Source: Limnohabitans sp. 2KL-17 (GTDB lineage: Bacteria; Pseudomonadota; Gammaproteobacteria; Burkholderiales; Burkholderiaceae_C). Taken from it: a stretch of 45,979 bases of DNA. The DNA lies in contig NZ_NESK01000031.1 in the NCBI RefSeq assembly GCF_003063415.1, forward strand, positions 1 to 45,979, written 5' to 3'. A program made the translations under genes and the position numbers. Position 1 is the first letter of the stretch. Every line of letters starts with the position of its first letter. The notes beneath the pieces were generated by a model. That model did no database searches and was not told the origin of the DNA. It saw only the letters and a list, made by a program, of their open reading frames with translations. Below are positions 1 to 8,093 of this stretch, one piece after another.

Positions 1-1
1 G

Positions 2-271
2 AAGGCACTGATCGCATCCAAGGCACCACATGCGAACGACTTCACCAACCAGCGGGTGCGCAAGGGAGGTGAGGTTGACCCGGCCCTGCGCTCGAAGAAT
101 CGCAACAAGTCCAAGGTACGCGCCCGGGTGGAGCACGTCTTCGCAGTGGTCAAGCGGCTGTGGGGCTTCACCAAGGTGCGCTATCGCGGCCTGGCCAAGA
201 ACGCCACGCGCTCGTTCGTGGCCTTGGGTCTGGCCAACATCTACTTAGCGCGTGGACGCCGCATGGCATGA
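2..271 (+). CDS. IS5-family transposase, C-terminal part (cut by window edge)
   Basis: This is the last 89 codons of a DDE transposase and is open to the left edge. The segment NRNKSKVRARVEHVFAVVKR followed by KVRYRGLAKN and a C-terminal LANIYLARGRR is the classic tail of IS5-type transposases. The glutamate in VEH is the last acidic residue of the DDE triad, and the basic helix around it binds DNA. The enzyme cuts and joins the IS ends. No internal stop or frameshift is visible, so the copy may be intact upstream. Any apparent start inside this stretch is internal. The family call is firm; activity cannot be judged. Confidence 0.85.
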   Translation, partial: KALIASKAPHANDFTNQRVRKGGEVDPALRSKNRNKSKVRARVEHVFAVVKRLWGFTKVRYRGLAKNATRSFVALGLANIYLARGRRMA

Positions 272-400
272 GTGCGTCTTCAGAGCGCGCAATGCGCGTG
301 TCTGGCGTGAAAAGGCCAGAAATACGGGCCGAAATTGGGCCGCTTCGCCCATCACATCTCGCATCATGCAATCAACTAGCAACATATCGCTGAATTCGGT

Positions 401-418
401 GGCTTGTTCAGCGTAGCC
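401..418 (+). repeat. Probable right terminal inverted repeat of the IS
   Basis: The last 18 bases of the element read GGCTTGTTCAGCGTAGCC. The complementary reading matches the GG-N-GCTGAACAAG-like ends of IS5 relatives. It is placed by resemblance and by the adjacent TTAG; the partner repeat is outside the window. Confidence 0.5.
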
Positions 419-423
419 TTAGT

Positions 424-1023
424 TCAGAAACGATAACCCAAACCCAACCCAACGAACACTGGGTCGAGTTTCAAACTGCCTTTGTTGTCGGCACCAACGA
501 AAACATCCGAACGTATGTACACCTTTCTCACATCAAAGTTCAACCACCAGTTTTTATCGAGAGGCATGTCCACCCCAATCTGCAAAGCGCCACCCCAACT
601 GTCTTTGTCCAGAGAAGCGCCACCGTCCAGCAAGTTAACGCGGGAGATCCTGGTGTAATTCAAGCCGGCACCAATGTAGGGCTTGTAACCTGTCAGCCCG
701 GTAAAGTGGTATTGCAAGAGCAGGCTTGATGGCATGTGCTTGAACGTCCCAATCGAAGGTTCGCCCAGATACACCGTTTGCTTTTGAGGCGTTGTCAGCG
801 TCAACTCAGTCGCCATGTTCGGGGCGATGAAGTAACTGACACCCACTTCTGCGATGGTCCTGTTGTTGACAGAGAGGCCCAGACCTGTCCCATCTTTGTT
901 CGCCATATCCAGATGTACGGCTCGGGCCCTCACAACCCAAGGCCCCTCACCCGAGGCTTGTGCCATGGCGGCAGTGACAGAACAGGTAGCCAGCAAGGCT
1001 ACAGCTATGGTTTGTTTTCTCAT
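424..1023 (-). CDS. ompW: OmpW-family outer membrane protein
   Basis: A 199-residue protein with a cleavable signal peptide (about residues 1-22, ending AMAQA). It is followed by alternating amphipathic strands typical of the eight-stranded OmpW barrel, and it ends in Tyr-Arg-Phe, the aromatic C-terminus that the Bam machinery recognises. Segments such as PYIGAGLNYT and the final FVGLGLGYRF are typical of the family. OmpW forms a small hydrophobic channel in the outer membrane and in enterobacteria responds to oxygen, iron and osmotic state. The start has an AAGGAAAG ribosome site about 8 nt upstream. The stop codon lies only about 5 nt from the presumed end of the IS, so the element inserted at the 3' end without damaging the reading frame. 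Confidence 0.88.
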   Translation of the reverse strand: MRKQTIAVALLATCSVTAAMAQASGEGPWVVRARAVHLDMANKDGTGLGLSVNNRTIAEVGVSYFIAPNMATELTLTTPQKQTVYLGEPSIGTFKHMPSSLLLQYHFTGLTGYKPYIGAGLNYTRISRVNLLDGGASLDKDSWGGALQIGVDMPLDKNWWLNFDVRKVYIRSDVFVGADNKGSLKLDPVFVGLGLGYRF

Positions 1024-1092
1024 CTTGACTTTCCTTGTGAATAAAGAGCTTTTTGCTCCGTTTCATTGAAAGTCAAGTTCCCCGTCGTTCAT

Positions 1093-1106
1093 TTGCTTTT
1101 AATCAA
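1093..1106 (-). promoter_or_regulatory. Candidate FNR-type site upstream of ompW
   Basis: On the minus strand the sequence TTGATTAAAAGCAA lies 70-83 nt before the ompW start. It matches the FNR/Anr consensus TTGAT-N4-ATCAA at nine of ten fixed positions. FNR control of ompW is known in enterobacteria. The assignment here is inference from one near-match. Confidence 0.3.
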
Positions 1107-1188
1107 ACAGCGTTAACCATGCGCGGAAACTTCAAATCGGCTTGCGATGAATCAACGTAATTAACTGGAACACGAAGTAGTGTGCGCT

Positions 1189-2019
1189 TCACAACCGACT
1201 GCAAATCTCCGTTGTGGCTGCGCTTTGATTCATGGTGTAGAAATGCAAGGCAGGTACGCCACCGTTAACAAGCTGTTCGCACAAATCAGCCACCACATCA
1301 AGGCCGAAGGCCTTGATTGAATCGATGTCATCGCCATAGCCTTGCAGGCGCAAACGAATCCAGCGCGGGATTTCGGCACCGCAAGCGTCAGAAAAACGCA
1401 GCAACTGCGACGAGCTGGTGATCGGCATGATGCCGGGCACCACCGGCACATCCACGCCCAGCTTGTAGGCATCATCGACAAAACGGAAATACGCATCACT
1501 GTTGTAAAAGTATTGCGTGATGGCCGAGTTGGCACCGGCCTTGACCTTGGTGACAAAGGCTTGCAAATCGGCCTCGGGCGACTTGGCCTGCGGATGAATT
1601 TCAGGGTATGCAGCCACTTCAATGTGAAAGTCATCGCCCGTTTCAGCGCGAATAAAAGCCACGAGATCGCTGGCGTAATGGAATTCGCCTCCGGCGCCGT
1701 AACCACTGGGCAAGTCGCCACGCAAAGCCACCAGTCGCTTGACGCCCATGGCCCGAAGGGTGGCCAACTCTGCACGCACCGAGGCTTTGGTGGCCCCAAT
1801 GCACGAGAAGTGTGACGCCGCCGACACACCCTCGCCGAGGATCGCACCGACGGTGGCAAACGTGCCTTCCTGTGTGGAGCCCCCCGCCCCATAAGTGACC
1901 GAGCAAAACTCAGGCTTGAGCGCGTACAGCTGCTGGCGCACGGCGCTCAATTTATGGGCACCCTCAGGTGTTTTGGGTGGGAAAAATTCCAGACTGATGG
2001 GCAATTTCAAACCAGACAT
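1189..2019 (-). CDS. metF: 5,10-methylenetetrahydrofolate reductase
   Basis: A 276-residue TIM-barrel flavoenzyme that reduces 5,10-methylene-THF to 5-methyl-THF, the methyl donor for methionine synthesis. Visible family features are the N-terminal SLEFFPPKTPEG (catalytic Glu region), SVTYGAGGST, HFSCIGATK, LALRGDLP-like VALRGDLPSG, the FAD/folate segment ITQYFYN, and VPGIMPITS. The start was set at the ATG giving MSGLKLPISLEFFPP; a longer reading would add about 50 residues unlike the family and overlap tlyA. Length is close to the usual 275-300. It is the last gene of ahcY-tlyA-metF, 16 nt after tlyA, so it should follow the SAH riboswitch. Confidence 0.95.
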   Translation of the reverse strand: MSGLKLPISLEFFPPKTPEGAHKLSAVRQQLYALKPEFCSVTYGAGGSTQEGTFATVGAILGEGVSAASHFSCIGATKASVRAELATLRAMGVKRLVALRGDLPSGYGAGGEFHYASDLVAFIRAETGDDFHIEVAAYPEIHPQAKSPEADLQAFVTKVKAGANSAITQYFYNSDAYFRFVDDAYKLGVDVPVVPGIMPITSSSQLLRFSDACGAEIPRWIRLRLQGYGDDIDSIKAFGLDVVADLCEQLVNGGVPALHFYTMNQSAATTEICSRL

Positions 2020-2035
2020 CGCATCCACTTTCAAT

Positions 2036-2884
2036 TCAATAGTCGTTGGCCTTGGCATACGCCTTGACGGCCAGATCGGCCTCATGCGCGACGCGTGTCT
2101 GCTCGCGCGCTGGCAGCACTGCTGCTGGGTCGGGCCAGCAGGCCTGCACAAAAAATTCGCGGTTACCATCTCCGCCTTCGATCGGGCTGTTGATCCAGGT
2201 GCTTACTTTCAAGCCCAGATCGGCCAAAGCCGTGCAGACACGGTTTTCGATGAAGGCATACAAGCTCTCGTCTTTCACGATGCCGCCCTTGCCCACCTGA
2301 CCAGGCTGCAACTCGAACTGCGGCTTGACCAACATCAGCAGCTGGCCCGTGGGCTTGAGCAAATGCACCACGCCCGGCAATACCAGGGTGAGTGAAATGA
2401 AGGACACATCGCCCACCACCAGGTCAAAGCCCTCAAGTGCTTCGGGAATGCGTTCGTCGCCAGGTTCCAGTTCGCGGGCATTGACGCCTTCGATGCAAAC
2501 CACGCGCTCATCTTCGCGAATACGCGGGTGCACTTGCGCATGGCCCACATCAACGCCTACCACCTGCGCAGCACCTTGCTGCAGCAGGCAGTCGGTGAAG
2601 CCGCCAGTGCTTTGACCCACGTCCAGGCAGCGCAAACCCTGCACCGCCAAGCCCGTGGCCTTCAAAGCCCCTTCGAGCTTGAGGCCACCACGGGACACAT
2701 ACCGCGACTCGGCATCATCCAGCAACTGCAAGGCTGCGCTGTCTGGTACTTCGTCACGGTTTTTCACCACTGCGCGCCACGTCCCGTCGGGCTGCTGCCA
2801 CTGCACGCCCCCGGCAATCAGTCGCTGAGCCTGAGAGCGAGAAGCGGCCAGGCCGCGCTCGACGAGAAGTTGGTCTATGCGCAT
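2036..2884 (-). CDS. tlyA: TlyA-family rRNA methyltransferase (S4 + FtsJ-like domains)
   Basis: A 282-residue protein. Residues 1-60 form an S4 RNA-binding domain (MRIDQLLVERGLAASRSQAQ). Residues from about 75 form a Rossmann methyltransferase of the FtsJ/TlyA type with the SAM motif LDVGQSTGGFTDCLLQQGA, then VVGDVSFISL and KPQFE. TlyA proteins 2'-O-methylate cytidines in 16S and 23S rRNA using SAM; the old hemolysin label rests on early phenotypes. The start MRIDQLL is 10 nt after the ahcY stop; a longer reading would overlap ahcY by 71 nt. No strong ribosome site precedes it, so coupling to ahcY translation is likely. A SAM-consuming enzyme fits the SAM-cycle operon. Confidence 0.88.
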   Translation of the reverse strand: MRIDQLLVERGLAASRSQAQRLIAGGVQWQQPDGTWRAVVKNRDEVPDSAALQLLDDAESRYVSRGGLKLEGALKATGLAVQGLRCLDVGQSTGGFTDCLLQQGAAQVVGVDVGHAQVHPRIREDERVVCIEGVNARELEPGDERIPEALEGFDLVVGDVSFISLTLVLPGVVHLLKPTGQLLMLVKPQFELQPGQVGKGGIVKDESLYAFIENRVCTALADLGLKVSTWINSPIEGGDGNREFFVQACWPDPAAVLPAREQTRVAHEADLAVKAYAKANDY

Positions 2885-2894
2885 TCGTTGGTTT

Positions 2895-4328
2895 TCAATA
2901 ACGGTAGGTGTCGGCTTTGTAAGGGCCGTTTTTGGACACGCCGATGTAAGACGCTTGTTCGTCACTCAACTCGGACAGCATGGCGCCGACTTTCTTGAGG
3001 TGCAGACGGGCCACTTTTTCATCAAGGTGCTTGGGCAAGACATAGACCTTGCCGGAATCGTACTGGTCTTGCTTGGTGAACAGCTCGATCTGGGCGATGG
3101 TCTGGTTGGCGAACGAAGAAGACATCACAAAGCTGGGGTGGCCAGTGGCGCAGCCCAGGTTCACCAAGCGGCCTTTGGCCAACAGGGTGATCTTCTTGCC
3201 ATCGGGGAAGATGACGTGGTCAACTTGAGGCTTGATCTCGTCCCACTGGCACTTCTCCAGCGACACCACATCGATTTCGTTGTCAAAGTGACCAATGTTG
3301 CAAACGATGGCTTCGTCCTTCATGGCGGCCATGTGCTCATAACGAATCACGTTCTTGTTGCCAGTGGCCGACACGAAGATGTCGCACTTGTCGGCGGCGT
3401 ATTCCATGGTCACGACCTTGAAGCCTTCCATGGCGGCTTGCAGGGCGTTGATCGGATCGATCTCTGTGACCCAGACTTGGGCCGACAAGGCACGCAACGC
3501 CTGTGCCGAGCCCTTGCCCACGTCACCGTAACCGGCAACCACAGCCACTTTGCCGGCGATCATCACGTCGGTGGCGCGTTTGATGGAGTCGACCAGCGAC
3601 TCGCGGCAACCATACAGGTTGTCGAACTTGCTCTTGGTGACAGAATCGTTCACGTTGATGGCGCGGAACATCAGGCTGCCCTTGGCGGCCATTTCATTCA
3701 GGCGCAGCACGCCCGTGGTGGTTTCTTCGGTCACACCAATGATCTGTGCGCCCTTGCGGCTGTACCAGGTCGGGTCCACGGCCAGTTTGGCCTTGATGGC
3801 GTTGTACAGGCAGGTCTCTTCTTCACTGGTCGGGTTGGCGATCAGGGAGGCGTCTTTTTCAGCGCGCTTGCCCAGGTGCATGAGCAAGGTGGCATCGCCG
3901 CCATCGTCCAGGATCATGTTGGGGCCTTCGCCTTCGGTGCCTGCGGCGCCGAATTCAAAAATGCGGTGGGTGTAATCCCAGTAGTCGGCCAGGGTTTCGC
4001 CCTTGATGGCAAACACCGGGGTGCCTTTGGCAGCAATTGCGGCGGCGGCATGGTCTTGCGTCGAGAAAATGTTGCAGGAAGCCCAGCGCACATTGGCCCC
4101 AAGCGCTTGCAGGGTTTCGATCAGCACAGCCGTCTGGATGGTCATGTGCAGCGAACCAGTGATGCGCGCACCCTTCAAAGGCTGCGCCTTGTTGAATTCT
4201 TCGCGGATGGCCATCAGGCCTGGCATTTCGGTTTCGGCAATCTTGATTTCTTTACGGCCCCAATCGGACAGACCGATGTCGGCGATGACGCAATCGGCGT
4301 TCACGGCGGTGTTCAAACGTGCATTCAT
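2895..4328 (-). CDS. ahcY: S-adenosylhomocysteine hydrolase
   Basis: A 477-residue cytosolic NAD-dependent enzyme that splits S-adenosylhomocysteine into adenosine and homocysteine, relieving product inhibition of methyltransferases. Landmarks are [14 protein letters not shown] at the N-terminus, [16 protein letters not shown], the dinucleotide-binding GYGDVGKG (266-273), [12 protein letters not shown] and the C-terminal Lys-Ala-Asp-Thr-Tyr-Arg-Tyr that closes the neighbouring subunit's cofactor site. The length matches the longer bacterial form with the approximately 40-residue insertion. The start ATG at 4328 has TTGGAG about 8 nt upstream; an in-frame extension upstream runs into the riboswitch and is not real. 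First gene of ahcY-tlyA-metF. Confidence 0.97.
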   Translation of the reverse strand: MNARLNTAVNADCVIADIGLSDWGRKEIKIAETEMPGLMAIREEFNKAQPLKGARITGSLHMTIQTAVLIETLQALGANVRWASCNIFSTQDHAAAAIAAKGTPVFAIKGETLADYWDYTHRIFEFGAAGTEGEGPNMILDDGGDATLLMHLGKRAEKDASLIANPTSEEETCLYNAIKAKLAVDPTWYSRKGAQIIGVTEETTTGVLRLNEMAAKGSLMFRAINVNDSVTKSKFDNLYGCRESLVDSIKRATDVMIAGKVAVVAGYGDVGKGSAQALRALSAQVWVTEIDPINALQAAMEGFKVVTMEYAADKCDIFVSATGNKNVIRYEHMAAMKDEAIVCNIGHFDNEIDVVSLEKCQWDEIKPQVDHVIFPDGKKITLLAKGRLVNLGCATGHPSFVMSSSFANQTIAQIELFTKQDQYDSGKVYVLPKHLDEKVARLHLKKVGAMLSELSDEQASYIGVSKNGPYKADTYRY

Positions 4329-4388
4329 GTGTTCAGCTCCAAAGCAATGTGAATAAGCCACACGCGTGGATGAAGGCACTGTTGAGGG

Positions 4389-4423
4389 AAAAAACAGGCT
4401 CACCGCACGTCGAGTGGATGAGC
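4389..4423 (-). terminator. Riboswitch-controlled intrinsic terminator in the ahcY leader
   Basis: On the minus strand GCTCATCCAC can pair with GTGCGGTGAGC (one bulged C, loop TCGAC), and a run of six T follows three bases later. The 5' arm (GCTC at 4423-4420) is also the 3' strand of the SAH aptamer pseudoknot. The two structures therefore exclude each other, which suggests that SAH binding prevents termination. The pairing is seen in the sequence; the mechanism is inferred. Confidence 0.65.
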
Positions 4424-4508
4424 GTCGTTGCTGTTGAAGTATTCCGAGCCTCACGCCCCGCTGCCGACTTGACTGGCAAGTCAGGGGGCGCTGCAACGCT
4501 CCTCGGAA
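4418..4508 (-). promoter_or_regulatory. SAH riboswitch aptamer upstream of ahcY
   Basis: The leader of ahcY on the minus strand contains the hallmark SAH-aptamer blocks: TTCCGAGGAGCGTTGCAGCG, later GAGGCTCGGAA, and finally GCAACGACGCTC. TTCCGAG (4508-4502) pairs with CTCGGAA (4448-4442) for the basal helix. GAGCG plus TTGC pair with CGCTC plus GCAA to form the pseudoknot helix. A GC-rich stem lies between. SAH riboswitches upstream of ahcY, raising expression when SAH accumulates, are established in Beta- and Gammaproteobacteria. The aptamer is about 90 nt from the start codon. Confidence 0.9.
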
Positions 4509-4514
4509 GCTGGC

Positions 4515-4520
4515 ATTCTA
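4515..4520 (-). promoter_or_regulatory. Candidate -10 element of the ahcY operon
   Basis: TAGAAT on the minus strand lies about 7 nt before the first paired base of the riboswitch, so transcription would begin at the 5' edge of the aptamer. No convincing -35 hexamer was found at standard spacing. Confidence 0.4.
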
Positions 4521-4632
4521 TCGCAGTCCGTCGCTGAGCGTACTTGGCCACAAGGCAAAGCCCCCTGTGCTTGGGGAGCCTATGCCCAGGCATTTGCTAG
4601 ACTGAAAACATCCTGACCCCCCGCAAGCCCCT

Positions 4633-5604
4633 ATGCCTGACCTGATGATCCAACTCACCGCCTACTGGCACTTGTGGGCCGTGGCTGCCGTGATCGGACT
4701 CATTGCCCTGAATTACGCAACACAATTTATCGGACCAGCGCTAAAGCTCAAAACAAGCCTGGCCCAAGTCAATGGCCATTTGGCCTTGATGGCAAAAAAC
4801 CCGCCTGGAACCCTCATTGACCTGGTTCAATTGAAGAACGAGGTGATGACCTCGCCGGCCTTTCGACACGCCTGGGAGCAATACACCGGCACGCTGCAAC
4901 AGCAATGGCAAGCTGCCGAGTCAGGCCCACTCGGCGCTGCCAGGCAGCGCGTCAGCCATTTGTCCAAGGCATTTTTTACCCACATGGGTCAAACCTCCAA
5001 CGGCGGGCGAATCGACCTGTCCAAGCTCGAACAGCTGGCTCAAACCGATGACCAACTGGCCCAGCTCTGGGCCCAATACAACCACGCCATCGAAGCGCTG
5101 CAACAGCTCGAAACATCAGGCTCAACCACTCCGGGCCAATGGCAAGCCAACAGCCATGCCGAGAACTACTTCACCGAGCAGGCTCTGGTGGACTCGCCCC
5201 TTCAATCGAACTTCTACAAGCACATTCCCGGCATCCTGACCGGCGTGGGCATCATCGGCACGTTCACAGGCTTGATTGCCGGCCTGGTCAGCTTTGACGT
5301 GTCCAACCCCGAGCGGGTTCAAGCCGAGCTGAGCCAACTGGTGCAAACCGTGGGCCACGCCTTTCTGGTCTCCGCCCTCGCCATCACCCTGGCCATGGTC
5401 TTCACCTGGATCGAGAAGTCGGTGCTGACAGGACGCTATCGCCAAGTTGAACAGTTGCAGCAATGGCTGGACACCTTGTTTGCCCCGCAGGGTGGCACCC
5501 AATTCATGGAGCGCCTGACGCAGGCCACCGAAATCCAGGCGGCTCTGTCCTACAAAATCCTGAGCCAATTGCGTGCATCGACCCCGCAGGCGCCACAGCG
5601 TTGA
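4633..5604 (+). CDS. MotA/TolQ/ExbB-type proton-channel protein, ZorA-like
   Basis: A 323-residue inner-membrane protein. Predicted helices are about 11-34, 199-221 (IPGILTGVGIIGTFTGLIAG) and 239-261, with a roughly 160-residue cytoplasmic, glutamine- and leucine-rich segment between the first two. The pattern PGILTG-GIIGTFTGL followed by a second helix and a short tail is that of the MotA/TolQ/ExbB channel superfamily and is closest, from memory, to ZorA of Zorya anti-phage systems. ZorA proteins usually carry a long C-terminal tail; here only about 60 residues follow the last helix. The next gene (6 nt away) is the matching MotB/OmpA-like partner. No ZorC, ZorD or ZorE follows. The initiation region has no strong ribosome site. 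Family firm, defence role uncertain. Confidence 0.75.
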   Translation: MPDLMIQLTAYWHLWAVAAVIGLIALNYATQFIGPALKLKTSLAQVNGHLALMAKNPPGTLIDLVQLKNEVMTSPAFRHAWEQYTGTLQQQWQAAESGPLGAARQRVSHLSKAFFTHMGQTSNGGRIDLSKLEQLAQTDDQLAQLWAQYNHAIEALQQLETSGSTTPGQWQANSHAENYFTEQALVDSPLQSNFYKHIPGILTGVGIIGTFTGLIAGLVSFDVSNPERVQAELSQLVQTVGHAFLVSALAITLAMVFTWIEKSVLTGRYRQVEQLQQWLDTLFAPQGGTQFMERLTQATEIQAALSYKILSQLRASTPQAPQR

Positions 5605-5610
5605 GCCCGC

Positions 5611-6363
5611 ATGATCGGCTTTAGAAAAACGCCTCACAAGAGGCACAGGGACGAGGCTGAAAAACCGTTCTGGATCTCATTTTCAGACCTCATGACCGCC
5701 CTCATGGTGCTGTTTCTGGTGGCCATGGCGGTGGCCTTGCTCAGCGTCACCACAGGCTTGCGAAAAATGGACGAAAGCCGGGTGAGCAGAGACAACGCGG
5801 TATCAAGCTGCCTGAACGACATCCGGCAAATCACACGCCAAGCCGACTACGCTGGCGTGAAACTTCGTGGGCAGACGCTTGAATTGGGTACATTGGCCGA
5901 ATTCCCCAAGGACAGCAACGAACTGGAAGCCCAGCGTGCGGGGTTTTTGCGCCGTTTTGTACCCCAAATGCTGCACATCGCCCGCACGCCGGCTTGTGAA
6001 AGCTGGCTGAAACGCTTTGTGCTCGAAGGTTACGCCAGCCCCGAGGGCTCTTACCTGTACAACCTCAACCTCAGCCTTGAGCGTTCCCAGCGCGTGTTGT
6101 GCGTGTTGCTCGACGCCAAGGCCCCCAACGCACCGAGCCTGGAAGACCGCAAAACGATCCGGGAACTGTTTTTTGTCGGCGGGTCGTCCTTCAACTCGGC
6201 GATTTTGAACCAGCCCGAAAAGAGCCGCAGGGTTGAGCTGCGGCTGGAATTCAAGGATCTGCGAAAAACCTGTACCCCAGACACACCCGACTGCGAGGCC
6301 GATGAAGTGCACCCCATCCCCTGGGACGATGACTTCAAATGCCCCGTACCCAGCCGCTCTTGA
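5611..6363 (+). CDS. MotB/OmpA-like stator partner, ZorB-like
   Basis: A 250-residue protein with a short basic N-terminus, then FWISFSDLMTALMVLFLVAM. This is a single transmembrane helix opening with Asp26, the expected proton-carrying residue of MotB/ZorB-type subunits. The periplasmic part ends in an OmpA-like peptidoglycan-binding domain: LEGYASPEGS (about 131-140), then NLNLSLERSQRVL and SRRVELRLEF. Four cysteines in the periplasmic part could form disulfides. It lies 6 nt after the channel gene and almost certainly assembles with it as a proton-driven motor anchored to the cell wall. The downstream gene is housekeeping prfC, so the unit seems to have only two genes. Confidence 0.78.
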   Translation: MIGFRKTPHKRHRDEAEKPFWISFSDLMTALMVLFLVAMAVALLSVTTGLRKMDESRVSRDNAVSSCLNDIRQITRQADYAGVKLRGQTLELGTLAEFPKDSNELEAQRAGFLRRFVPQMLHIARTPACESWLKRFVLEGYASPEGSYLYNLNLSLERSQRVLCVLLDAKAPNAPSLEDRKTIRELFFVGGSSFNSAILNQPEKSRRVELRLEFKDLRKTCTPDTPDCEADEVHPIPWDDDFKCPVPSRS

Positions 6364-6460
6364 TTCGCTGGCAGACCGGTAAAATCACGCTTTTGCCAGC
6401 CCTGGACGGGCTTGGCCACCACGGGTGCAGCTTGCCACCCGCCCGACTTCAGGACCCCTT

Positions 6461-8089
6461 GTGACCTACGCCCACGAAACCCGGCGCCGCCGGACTTTTG
6501 CCATCATCTCCCACCCCGATGCGGGCAAAACGACGCTGACCGAAAAGCTGCTGCTGTTCTCGGGTGCGATCCAGATCGCCGGGTCGGTCAAGGCCCGCAA
6601 GGCGTCACGCCATGCCACGTCCGACTGGATGGAGATTGAAAAGCAGCGCGGCATCTCGGTGGCCTCGTCGGTCATGCAGATGCTCTACCGCGACCACGTG
6701 ATCAACCTGCTCGACACCCCCGGCCACAAAGACTTCAGCGAAGACACCTACCGGGTGCTGACCGCGGTGGACTCGGCCCTGATGGTGATCGACGCGGCCA
6801 ACGGTGTCGAGGCGCAAACCCGCCGCCTGATCGAAGTTTGCCGTCAGCGTGACACACCCATCATCACCTTCGTCAACAAGATGGACCGCGAAGTGCGCGA
6901 CCCGCTGGACATCCTCGACGAAGTCGAGCGCGAACTGGGCATGCCCTGCGTGCCCATGACCTGGCCCGTGGGCCAAGGCAAAAGCTTTGGCGGCATCATC
7001 AATCTGCGAACCCAGGCCATGACGGTGTTCGAGTCGGGCAGCGAACGCCGCCCGCAAGACTTCGAAACCATCCCGCTGACCGAACAAGCGAGATTGGCTG
7101 CGCGCTTTGGCAACGACTGGCAAACCGCCATGGACAGCATGGAACTGGCCACCGGTGCATCGCCCACCTTTGACGAAGAGGCCTTTCTGGCGGGCAAGCA
7201 AACCCCGGTGTTCTTTGGCTCAGGTGTGAACAACTTCGGCGTCATGGAAGTGCTGGATGCACTGGTCGACCTGGCCCCGCCACCGCGCCCCCGCACCAGC
7301 TCGTTGCTGGTCAACAAACAGCCCGTGGTCAAAGTGATCCAACCCGAAGACAGCGCGTTTTCAGGGGTGGTTTTCAAGGTTCAAGCCAACATGGACGCCA
7401 ACCACCGCGACCGCATCGCCTTTGTTCGCATGGCCTCGGGCAAATACACCCCAGGCATGAAGCTCAAAGTGCAACGCACCGGCAAAGAACTGCGCCCCAC
7501 CAGCGTGGTGACCTTTTTGAGCCAGCGCCGCGAAGCGGTGGACGAGGCCTATGCAGGCGACATCATTGGCTTTACCACCCACGGTGGCGTGCAGCTGGGT
7601 GACACCATCACCGATGGCGGCAACCTGCAATTCACTGGCCTGCCTTTCTTCGCGCCCGAGCTCTTCATGACCGTGATCCTGAAAAACCCGTTGCGCACCA
7701 AGCAACTGCAAACGGGTCTCGACCAGCTGGGCGAAGAAGGTGCGATCCAGGTCTTTAAACCCGAAATCGGCGGCCCCATGCTGTTGGGTGCGGTGGGTCA
7801 ATTGCAGTTTGAAGTGGTGCAACACCGCCTCAAAGCCGAGTACGACTGCGATGTGCGCCTAGAAGGCTGCCAGTACACCGGCGCCCGCTGGATCACCGCC
7901 GACACCCCGGCCGAATTGCGGGAATTCACCAACGCCTACCCCCAGCGCATGGCGATAGACGCGGCAGGCACGCTGGCCTATTTGTGCACCAGCCCCTATG
8001 ACGTGCGCTTGGCGCAAGAACGCTTTCCCAAAATCCACTTCCACCCGCTGCGCGAGCACGCGGGGCTGGCGCTGGGCAGCGCGGGCTGA
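6461..8089 (+). CDS. prfC: Peptide chain release factor 3
   Basis: A 542-residue translational GTPase that removes RF1/RF2 from the ribosome after termination. The N-terminal GTPase domain shows the P-loop HPDAGKTT (18-25), switch region EKQRGISV, DTPGH and NKMD. The middle domain includes the beta-barrel with FKVQANMDANHRDRIAFVR, and the C-terminal domain carries VGQLQFEVVQHRLKAEY. The GTG at 6461 was chosen because AGGA lies about 6 nt upstream and the product begins as relatives do (Tyr-Ala-x-Glu-Thr-Arg-Arg-Arg). A GTG 12 codons earlier is possible. The HAD gene follows after 4 nt. Confidence 0.95.
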   Translation: MTYAHETRRRRTFAIISHPDAGKTTLTEKLLLFSGAIQIAGSVKARKASRHATSDWMEIEKQRGISVASSVMQMLYRDHVINLLDTPGHKDFSEDTYRVLTAVDSALMVIDAANGVEAQTRRLIEVCRQRDTPIITFVNKMDREVRDPLDILDEVERELGMPCVPMTWPVGQGKSFGGIINLRTQAMTVFESGSERRPQDFETIPLTEQARLAARFGNDWQTAMDSMELATGASPTFDEEAFLAGKQTPVFFGSGVNNFGVMEVLDALVDLAPPPRPRTSSLLVNKQPVVKVIQPEDSAFSGVVFKVQANMDANHRDRIAFVRMASGKYTPGMKLKVQRTGKELRPTSVVTFLSQRREAVDEAYAGDIIGFTTHGGVQLGDTITDGGNLQFTGLPFFAPELFMTVILKNPLRTKQLQTGLDQLGEEGAIQVFKPEIGGPMLLGAVGQLQFEVVQHRLKAEYDCDVRLEGCQYTGARWITADTPAELREFTNAYPQRMAIDAAGTLAYLCTSPYDVRLAQERFPKIHFHPLREHAGLALGSAG

Positions 8090-8093
8090 CACG

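Larger units (their letters stand above)
1..418 (+). mobile_element. Right part of an IS5-family insertion sequence
   Basis: The window opens inside an insertion sequence. It holds the end of an IS5-type transposase (stop at 271), about 130 nt of non-coding DNA, and a terminal sequence whose complement begins GGCTACGCTGAACAAGCC. That resembles the inverted repeats of the IS5 subgroup as I remember them. The tetranucleotide TTAG at 419-422 fits the YTAR-type target duplication of this group and touches the end of ompW. The left end lies outside the window, so the matching repeat and duplication cannot be confirmed. Confidence 0.7.

Noticed and set aside
2877..4352. 491-codon open frame on the plus strand opposite ahcY
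   Set aside because: It mirrors a highly GC-biased gene, has no family motifs and no ribosome site. The ahcY protein on the other strand is unmistakable.
6365..6400. Terminator between the ZorB-like gene and prfC
   Set aside because: GCTGGCA and TGCCAGC are complementary but are separated by about 20 nt and lack a following T-run.
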